A stretch of DNA of 29,488 nucleotides from NCBI GenBank assembly GCA_009801015.1, contig VHZZ01000092.1:206845-236332 (forward strand), given 5' to 3'. Origin of the DNA: Silene noctiflora. Taxonomy: Eukaryota > Streptophyta > Magnoliopsida > Caryophyllales > Caryophyllaceae. Below the pieces are notes generated by a model. It had not been told where the DNA came from. It did no database searches and saw only the letters and a program-made list of their open reading frames with translations. The first letter of the stretch is position 1; every line of letters begins with the position of its first letter. The position numbers and the translations under genes were made by a program. Shown in pieces: positions 22,623-29,488 of this stretch.

Positions 22623-22765
22623 ACTCGATCGAGTAACTGACTTACTCGATCGAGTGCCCCTTACTCGATCGAGTGCCACTCTTACTCGATCGAGTACCCA
22701 ACAACCAGACTCTGATTTAAAAACGCACTTACTTACTCAACAGAGTAAGTCCTACTCGATAGAGT
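22623..22765 (-). repeat. Six spaced 12-bp palindromes in the LTR U3
   Basis: Four exact ACTCGATCGAGT copies start at 22623, 22644, 22663 and 22684. Two variants, ACTCAACAGAGT (22735) and ACTCGATAGAGT (22754), follow. Starts are 21, 19, 21, 51 and 19 bp apart, near two helical turns for most steps. All lie about 54-200 bp upstream of the LTR TATA-like box in the minus orientation. Confidence 0.95.
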
Positions 22766-23655
22766 AGCTACAGACACAGAAAACCGTAGTATTACATCCA
22801 ATTTCATTCTTCCTATTAATGTATTTCCATCAAATTTCCATCATTAAATACCAAATTTGAAATATGAAAATACAGATATACGATTGATTCTTGAGAACTA
22901 GTTTTTTTTAGTTATTATATTAAATAAGCCACACACAAGGGTAGATCTTCACTCTGGCAGTGATACATTAATGGAGCTTTGATCGTATACAAACAAATTA
23001 TTAAGAAAACAAAAAGAGATTGTATTTGAAGTGGAAAACGGTGACTGAGAGGGGAAGTAGGGTTGAGAAAACAACGAAAGATTGTTATGCTTTAGAATAT
23101 ATACCAAGAGTTAGTAGCAGCAATAACGGGTCATGTGTTTCGGTCATGCCTTTGGGCCTTATTGTTATAACTTGTAAGGTCTGTTAAGAAAGTTAGGTAA
23201 AAAATTTAAGTTTTTTTCGGAAAGCGGATCGGATTCGGATAAAAATTTGTATCGGATTTTTTTTTCTCAGCCCTAATTTCCACTTAGCCCCGTGAGCTCG
23301 ATTCTTGCACATTTGACGGGGAATAGCTATTAAAAGCTACATTTTCTACAAAACATACTAAACACAAGCAAGATATCTAGAACACGGGATTAGCTCAATA
23401 AAACACTAAAAATAGTGTAATAAACATGTAAAACCGAGCTAAATTAGGGAGATAAATCGTATAAAAATTAGACACATCATTGGACTATTCATGGGGTGCT
23501 CCATTTCTCCTCCACTTGCCCTCCAACTTGTCTCATTGTGAGAGGACACTATCCATTTTCAGCTTGTGACGGATAATGTTCGTCACAAGCCTCAAGCAAG
23601 ACGTTTTGTACAAATAATTGGCTAAATCAATATAATCAACATAAAACTCATGATC

Positions 23656-23682
<27 letters not shown>
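23656..23682. repeat. A27 tract
   Basis: Twenty-seven consecutive A. It could be a retroposon tail, but no source sequence is recognised just upstream. Confidence 0.9.
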
Positions 23683-23686
<4 letters not shown>

Positions 23687-23975
23687 TTTGTATTACTCCA
23701 TCCAATTCAAAATAATTAAACTAAATCAAATAATAAAAATTAATAACAAGAACCAATAACGGTCCCTCGACGCTAATTAATAAATACAAAAAGCAAAATA
23801 GTGAAAAAAAAATGCCCCCACAATCTTAATACACTCACCTTGTGCCTTCCCAATTATGAAGCTAAACTTCTAATTACTTCAAATTTGGTAATGACAAATA
23901 CACCCTCAAAAATTGTATTTAAGCTTTAATGTCTTTCAAATTTTGTATATTAACGTAGGGGCTCATGACTAAATT

Positions 23976-24497
23976 TAGACCTGACAAACAGATCAGGTCG
24001 TGTCATGTTCGTATTTGTGTCCGTCTCAACTTTAAATGGGTCATCCCTACTCCAATCCTAACCCGACCAATTACATAAACGGGTCATTTGTCTCAACCCT
24101 AACCCAACCCAATTAATTTTTCTACAACCCAAGCCGACTTGTTTAACCCATTTATCTTGTAGTATGTCATTTTTAACCCGTTTAACCCCATAAACTAATA
24201 AATAAGTCAAGTTTAATAGCCTTATATCCCAAAAATAATGAATGAGAATGATTATTTTTAAGTTATTTGGTTGGATTATTGATTGAATCCAGGTTATTAT
24301 GACACTTTTAAATAAATGGATTATTCGCGTCAGGTTCGTGTCAAAAGAGTTCAATTACCCTAACCGGACCCATTTAAGTTTCGTGTCGTATCCGTGTCAA
24401 CCCAATTATTTTTTCATTGGCCGGGTCACAACCTCTCAACCCTAACCAGCTAACTTCGTGTCGGATTTTCGGGTCGTGTCAATTATTGTCACCTCTA
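23976..24497. mobile_element. hAT-type MITE, 522 bp, with perfect 8-bp target duplication
   Basis: The ends are TAGACCTGACAA and TTGTCACCTCTA, imperfect inverted repeats of hAT type. Flanking ACTAAATT copies (23968-23975 and 24498-24505) are identical. Subterminal regions are full of AACCCG/CGGGTT and GTGTC motifs on both sides. It has no transposase; a 98-codon open frame on the minus strand is chance. Confidence 0.9.
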
Positions 24498-24505
24498 ACT
24501 AAATT

Positions 24506-24830
24506 ACACAAAAAACAATGTAATAAATATGTGTTAAGAATTTATTTCTTCTTTTAATTTAATTTCCTTTTTTCATTTTTATCAAATACATACAGCCGTA
24601 AGAACTGTATCTATCATTTCCCAAAAAAAAAAAAAAAAAATCCATAAGTTAAGTCATCTAAAAAGCATATGTCCGAGAACAAACACACATCTAACTTGTA
24701 AGATCATACGATTAAAGGTCCCTCCCTCCCCTTGAAGGCCTCCAAATAAAGAATCTCCTCTTCCTAAAGCAACCTTTTCTCCAAGCAATTCTAAAATTCC
24801 TCCTTTCACTTTTCTCATCTTCCTAAAACC
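24506..24830. other. Upstream region of the DUF1218 gene
   Basis: AT-rich DNA with an A18 tract (24623-24640) and CT-rich stretches that probably belong to the promoter. No gene is seen. Confidence 0.45.
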
Positions 24831-24840
24831 TTAAATAAAA
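24831..24840 (+). promoter_or_regulatory. Possible TATA-like element of the DUF1218 gene
   Basis: TTAAATAAAA lies about 70 bp upstream of the ATG in a CT-rich plant promoter context. It is weak compared with a full TATA box. Confidence 0.35.
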
Positions 24841-24908
24841 CTATACATCTCCATCATCTCCTTCTATACCTCTCTATTCCATACCCATAACATAACAACA
24901 ACAACAAC

Positions 24909-26656
24909 ATGCCTACACCAACACCGCGACCTATAACACACGCGGACCTTGCACCTAAGCCTCGAGGGCTTGACTTAGGGAGCAAAGCCGGAGCCCTTCT
25001 CACCGTCCTTTGCATTCTTTGTGGCCTCCTTTGTTTCATTCTATCCCTCTTTGCTGAGGCTACTCGCTCAGAGGTAATAATATATAAAGATTCAGCCATA
25101 TATCTCTTCGACTTCTTACGGTCCTGCTGTAATATGTAAAGTTTAATTAATATATGCTTTTACAGGTGACGTGGGTGCTAACGAATAATGATCATAATAG
25201 CAATAAAGGTGATAAAGGGAGGGATTATGAATGTGTGTATAATGGAAATGGGAAGGTGCCCTTAATATGTGCGTCGGTTGCATTTGTGGCCTTAGCAATT
25301 GCAATGTTAGTACAACATTCGTTTATGTTGATTGCGATGGGGAAGACTTCTCCACCTACGTTTGTTAGTTGGGACCCTGAATCGTCTAGGCCTATGAAAT
25401 CTCTTACTTGGCAAGCTGCCTTTTTCTTCATCTCTACTTGGTATGTTTTCTCCTTCCTTTTTTTACCATCTATTTTATAATTAATCTCTCTAATTACTTA
25501 ACATATTGATCACTATCTGAAAACTTAAATAAGACTCTTGTAGGACGTGCAACGGTTTTGTCTCGTATTACTATCTTACTTTAAGTTAGCAACATATTCT
25601 GTAATTATGTTCTGCACGACAACGGTCTTATATAGGACCAACTGTAAACAATGAATTTAGTTAATTGTTTTGTTTCTAACTTTAGTCTAACTTGGCATTA
25701 AAATTTTATTTTGCATTTCACTATTTATCCTATGACAATTCAAATGTTTTCATTAGACTATGACTCATGGTATGTCGCGACTCGCGATATAATTGAAAGG
25801 TATGAACATACAATACGAACTTTATGCAATTATCATATAGAATACTGGTATGACCGGTAAGAGCATCTCATTAAGAAGGTAGTCCTAACTAGAAAAAAAA
25901 ACACCTATACAATACACATTAGTTAGCTCTTAAATAAGTGAGCTGAGCGAATTCAATAACCCGTAAGTAATAATTAGAATACATACTTTAATTTTTGATG
26001 TTTGCAAGAATTGTCTTTATCTTTGATGAATTGAAGGATAGGTTGATATGTAGCTAATAATGTTGAGTGGGTAATTTAATTAGGAACATTTGTAGGTGAT
26101 TATGAAGTTAAGGGTATACACAAGTCTCATAGTCTCATACCTACCCAAATGAAAGAGAGGTTAATAGATAATTGATAACAATAATACTAGTGGGTTTTGT
26201 TAATTAGAGCATTAGTTTTTATGTCAAATTTAGAATATTACTCGAAATGTAGTTGGTTAAAACTAATTAAGCATCATATCATATTTGGTCATCAAGGGGT
26301 TATTATGTAAGCGCATTATTAAGCTATAGTAGTGTTTCCCAACTTGTATAAAAGACAACACAGAAGCTTCTACTTTTAAATTAAGATTCCCTTATTGTTT
26401 GGACGTACCTTTTCTCTCCTATAACACAGTTATATCCGTTTTAAATAAAAAATGGATTAAATATATATCCCAATTCCCATATAGACAAATGGGACAAAAA
26501 ATTGTCGTTCCTTAGTCATTTTGTTTTTTATTTCATTTATTTATTTGACCCGTTTTATATCCGTTTTAAACAAAAATTTGGGGTATACCATATGCTTTGT
26601 ATAAATGACAAAAAAGAATGGGGAATTACGGCCACGGGTGGCTATCAAAGATTTGT

Positions 26657-26704
<48 letters not shown>

Positions 26705-28199
26705 AAGGTAGTACAATTACTAAGAATTTTGATTTGTGCATCTACTCTATTGAGGATTTTGATGTTAGGTTTTGGTTTGATAATTGAATAGGAATCGATT
26801 TCGTATCATCTTTCGGTTTCATTATGATTTTCCTATTTCTATTTGATTTTTTTGAGATTAACGTTCTAAATATTTAATCTTAAAAATTATTGATACACAA
26901 GTTTATTTTTAAATTTTTAATTAGTAAAAGTAATGTATAAACTTAAAAAGTCTCATTAAAATGTGTCTTTGAGAATTGAAACTAACAAAACCCAAAAGAA
27001 ATCAGGCTAGTATAAAAGAGTATAAGGATAATCATATAAGTATACAACTCGAATAGTTTAACTTTTTTAGTTTATGACTCGAATAAAGTTTATCATACGT
27101 TTTCTATTGAGTATTTTTTTTTTACTTTGATTTGATTATGTTCTCTTTGTGAGCTTTTAAGCTTCAAGAAGGATATATTACCTTTCATTTATAGTGGATA
27201 TTTTCTAAATACGCCTCCTTTTACTGCTAAATGGTCACCTAGATTATGTGGTGCATTATTAGCCGTAATATAAGGGTCTAAAGGCGTTTCAAAGCCCAAC
27301 AAATGCTTTTCACGGTTACGAATATGCTTAAACCCTTTGTATTTGCCCAATTAATTTAACTAAAAGAATATTTCATTAAGAGTGCTACTCCGTCCCAATC
27401 ACACGTTTACCTTTGACTCTGATCAGATGCCGACTCAATTAAACAATATAGACTTGTTAGATTGTTAAATGTGGACTTAGACCACTTGCCGAGCCTAATA
27501 CGAATTTTCTGCAAATGAACAAATAAGTTAGCGGGGTTTGGTTCGAGTTAGAAAGCTTGACGTTCAGCGTCCCATGAATCGTCATTGCTATAATACTAAT
27601 CCAGTCGAGGACCTTAGCTCTGTCGGGTGCGCCAGTCCTCCTAACAATTTAAATTTCACTGAACAACTAACATTCGGCCCCCCCTTGATTTGGTGATTAA
27701 GTGAATGTTTTCCACTGTGAGATTAAGTATTCAAGTCTTGGCCCCCCCTTATTATTTGATTCAAGATCTGCCACGGTCATCGATCTAATCTATATGTACA
27801 CGATTTTGCAGGGTATGTTTTGCAGTGGGGGAGATAATGCTACTAATAGGACTAAGTGTAGAATCAGGTCATCTAAGAGAATGGTCAAACCCAAAGTCAA
27901 ACTGCCTTATCGTCCGAGAAGGAGTGTTCACAGCAGCCGGGGTATTTTCCCTGCTTACAGTCTTCTTAGCCGCTGGTTTATATGCCACCGCTTTACGAGT
28001 TCAATGGCTTTGCCAAGAGCAAGAGACCATCCGACGTGAGGTGTTTGAGGCATCCACGCTCTATGCATCCCCACCTCGATCACCCCAGCATAGTCGGACT
28101 AATTCAAATCTCGACATTAGACAAAATCACACCGTCCAAGCTGCCGCGATTTCTCATCCTCAAACTGTGCTTAATAATAAGCAGGGTAGTGTAGTTTAA
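24909..28199 (+). CDS. DUF1218 four-transmembrane protein
   Basis: Exons 24909-25073, 25166-25440 and 27812-28199 join in frame to 275 codons with GT-AG introns; intron 2 is 2371 bp. The product has four predicted membrane helices at about 27-49, 88-112, 138-161 and 184-208, a Pro-rich N-terminus and a polar C-terminal tail of about 65 residues. Family-type features include YECVYNGNGKVPLICA, the TWQAAFFFISTW-VCFAVGEI helix, and NCLIVREGVFTAAGVFSLL, with Cys residues on the lumenal/outer loops. DUF1218 is plant-specific and includes the MWL (lignin-modifying) and DEAL/VCC (leaf symmetry, vein) proteins of the endomembrane system. Which subgroup this belongs to cannot be settled by eye. The ATG follows CAACAACAACAAC, a favourable plant leader. 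The gene looks intact. Confidence 0.87.
26660..26706. repeat. T38-A9 homopolymer junction in DUF1218 intron 2
   Basis: Thirty-eight T run directly into nine A, giving a self-complementary junction. Its true length is likely variable or imprecisely assembled. Confidence 0.9.
27386..27415 (+). mobile_element. Stowaway-like MITE end (relic) in DUF1218 intron 2
   Basis: CTCCGTCCCAATCACACG followed by TTTACCTTTG resembles the CTCCCTCCGTCCC...TTTACCTTTG terminus of plant Stowaway (Tc1/mariner) MITEs. The opposite inverted end was not found within the intron, so it is a fragment. Confidence 0.45.
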
Positions 28200-28520
28200 G
28201 GAAGTACGTACATTATTAGTTACTTGAAATTGTTATACTGAAATTACATGAGAAAAGATGTATAGAGAGATACCAGCAATTGTACATGATTTTGTGAGGA
28301 TGTAAAACTGTAAATGTAAATTCCCGTTGTACGTAAAAACGTACGGAGCTTTCTACGTTCCACTTGTTGATCGTCATGGCTGTAGGCCTATAATAATTTG
28401 GCTTTAAATTAACTCCTAGTTAGTGTCACTAATGTTTAACTGCTCACTCAATCAGTGAATCTAATACGGATTGCTGTCAACATCGGTTGGTAATTAACAA
28501 CCACTCGTAACTTGCCGACC
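28200..28520. other. 3' flank of the DUF1218 gene
   Basis: Probably 3' UTR and intergenic DNA. It has a small perfect hairpin, GTACGT-AAAA-ACGTAC (28329-28344), about 130 bases after the stop. Nothing else is recognised. Confidence 0.45.
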
Positions 28521-28707
28521 ACATTTCCTAAAAAAAAATGGGAGGGTCTATTTCTCTCTCACAATACAATTTTATATTGTTATTTTCATTTTACTTGCTT
28601 TTATCTTTATTTTTCATGCTAAATTATGGTTCGTTAGATCACTGCAAAATGAAATCTAAACCGTTTATAGGAAATGGACCCTCCATTACTTTTAGAAAAT
28701 GGAGAGG
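28521..28707. mobile_element. Small MITE with imperfect TIRs
   Basis: GGAGGGTCTATTTC (28541-28554) is the near reverse complement of GGAAATGGACCCTCC (28670-28684). Weaker pairing continues outward (TTTCCTAAAAA against TTTTAGAAAATGG). The core is AT-rich and non-coding. Exact ends and target duplication are uncertain. Confidence 0.55.
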
Positions 28708-28790
28708 ATCTTAATTCGAATTATTGTTATTATCGATTGAATGAAGTTCCTTTACGTAGATAATAAATTATTGAAGGCATAACTGCATGA

Positions 28791-29060
28791 GAGCATGTAC
28801 AATAGAGATGATGTTTTGATCCTTTTACATTAACCGCAACATTATAACCTTCAATATAAAGAAAAAATAAAAGAAATTGAATATTATATGACAAGTATTG
28901 ATTGGTTGAATGACACAAGGGTCAATGCTCACCTTCCTCTAAAATTAGAGGAAGTACTTTATATCCTCCTTCTAAGAGGACATTCCACATTTGTTTCACA
29001 ATACAAAAGATATCCTCTTAAATGAAAGATGATAGTAAATCCTCTCTATTGTACATGCTC
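28791..29060. mobile_element. MITE, 270 bp, with 18-bp perfect TIRs
   Basis: GAGCATGTACAATAGAGA at 28791-28808 is repeated as its exact reverse complement at 29043-29060. The flanking triplets are TGA and TAA, close to but not an exact 3-bp duplication of PIF/Harbinger (Tourist) type. Inside is a 22-bp hairpin of CTTCCTCTAA and TTAGAGGAAG arms (28933-28954). Non-coding. Confidence 0.8.
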
Positions 29061-29488
29061 TAAGTGACAGGGATAGAAGTTGTATGTCAAAGCAATATAA
29101 TCATAAAATAACGTTCATAAGATTAAGAACAAAGCAACAAATAGTAATCCCCTATAATAATACAAGATTAACACTCCTAACATATTCCCGCTCAACTAAG
29201 CAAATTGCGCTCAATTTGCATATTTCTCGGTATATTCATTTTGTTATATTCCTTTTGATTTTATTCTACTATTTCTACAGCTCAAATAATATTCTCGGAA
29301 ATTGAGGGACTCATTATTAATTGGGGATTTCAATCAAATCTTTTATATTTTCGGTAATATTCTCACTAATAGAACTAATTGGAATTAGCTGTTAGAGAAA
29401 AGTGTCCCCGACAATAATGCGATCACAAATTGTCGATCATAATTGATCACATATGTAAATCTCACATAAAGAATACATGAGGGAAAGT
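29061..29488. other. AT-rich DNA at the right edge
   Basis: No gene, RNA or recognisable repeat is seen. Confidence 0.5.

Larger units (their letters stand above)
21560..22796 (-). mobile_element. Solo LTR of an LTR retrotransposon, 1237 bp
   Basis: It begins TGTAACACCCC and ends GTATTACA, so the ends are TG...CA with a short TGTAA/TTACA inverted repeat. Perfect 5-bp target duplications TCCAA flank it (21555-21559 and 22797-22801). No second LTR, primer-binding site or gag-pol follows, so it is the product of recombination between two LTRs. Orientation is minus: read that way, a palindrome-rich U3 is followed by TATTTAACC (22561-22569) as a TATA-like box and a long R/U5. The superfamily is probably Ty3/gypsy by style only. 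Confidence 0.88.
21310..23275. mobile_element. Non-autonomous hAT-like element interrupted by a solo LTR
   Basis: The termini are TAGGGCTGAG (21310-21319) and CTCAGCCCTA (23266-23275), exact reverse complements and typical of hAT ends. The flanks GTTTCCAC (21302-21309) and ATTTCCAC (23276-23283) are an 8-bp target duplication with one mismatch. Next to both ends are clusters of GGATCGGAT/ATCCGATCC subterminal motifs, as hAT transposases bind. Without the LTR the element is about 724 bp and has no transposase gene. Confidence 0.8.
19795..23479 (-). mobile_element. Unclassified non-coding transposable element body
   Basis: Between the outer TIRs is about 1.7 kb (after subtracting the hAT insertion) of A-rich non-coding DNA that looks like a dispersed plant repeat. 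It includes GTAGGGGTCGAACCGCAGAG near 19855 and AATTAGGGAGATAAATCG near 23443. It reads TG...CA at the suggested limits, but I found neither paired LTRs nor a target duplication. It may be a non-autonomous retroelement, or simply the interior of the outer TIR element. Limits are approximate. Confidence 0.4.
19719..23589. mobile_element. Outer TIR element (MITE-like), interrupted by later insertions
   Basis: The left terminus (19723-19773) and right terminus (23537-23587) are reverse complements at about 47 of 51 positions, sharing CATTATCCGTCACAAGCTG and CCTCTCACAAT. Weaker likeness continues inward to about 19797 and 23512. The right outer end is itself palindromic (CTTGTGACGG...CGTCACAAG), a style I associate with MITEs of Caryophyllales. 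The interior is mostly foreign (see the enclosed elements). No transposase is present and no target duplication is certain. Confidence 0.7.

Noticed and set aside
22623-22765. CRISPR-like array of short repeats
   Set aside because: The repeats are 12-bp palindromes with spacers of only 7-9 bp (one longer), in a plant LTR; no cas genes and a eukaryotic context.
19795-23479. A full LTR retrotransposon with paired LTRs
   Set aside because: The suggested ends read TG...CA but no pair of direct terminal repeats, primer-binding site or coding region was found.
24058-24354. A 98-codon minus-strand open frame
   Set aside because: It lies wholly inside the 522-bp hAT MITE and encodes no recognisable protein; its apparent motifs come from the repeated GGGTTG-type subterminal DNA.
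26502-26741. Open frames running into poly-Phe or poly-Lys
   Set aside because: They come from the T38/A9 homopolymer in an intron and have no other protein-like content.

Overview
This is plant nuclear DNA: AT-rich, with intron-split genes, GT-AG introns, plant-only protein families and many small transposable elements. The gene families (a BXL6-type cell-wall beta-xylosidase, an AMSH1-type deubiquitinase, a DUF3511 protein and a DUF1218 membrane protein) point to a eudicot. The repeat style (short CGATCG palindromes in an LTR, and MITEs ending in GACGGATAATGTCCGTC-type palindromes) makes me suspect Caryophyllales, but that is an impression from memory.

Layout. 1-117: 3' end of a Helitron. 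761-6429 (+): complete seven-exon GH3 beta-xylosidase/alpha-L-arabinofuranosidase gene of 768 codons, with a TATA box and a (TA)33 microsatellite in intron 1. 6430-8812: intergenic, holding a 750-bp non-autonomous Helitron with both ends intact and a fold-back MITE. 8813-15504 (+): AMSH1-like JAMM deubiquitinase. Every exon can be placed, but one 47-nt exon has no AG acceptor in front of it. 16518-16928 (-): single-exon DUF3511 gene with an inverted repeat just upstream of its ATG. 17226-24505: repeat-rich intergenic block with a perfect 66-bp tandem duplication, a TIR element, a tRNA-derived SINE with a 15-bp target duplication, a nested stack of mobile elements ending in a solo LTR with a 5-bp duplication, and a 522-bp hAT-type MITE with a perfect 8-bp duplication. 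24909-28199 (+): three-exon DUF1218 four-helix membrane protein. 28200-29488: two more MITEs, then unremarkable AT-rich DNA.

The four genes are not an operon and show no shared pathway. The xylosidase acts in the cell wall, AMSH in endosomal/ESCRT deubiquitination, and DUF1218 proteins in the endomembrane/wall context. I found no CRISPR array, no bacterial-style system and no functional transposase. The most interesting signals are the damaged splice site in the AMSH gene, the layered transposon insertions that can be ordered in time by their target duplications, and the regularly spaced palindromes in the solo LTR promoter region.
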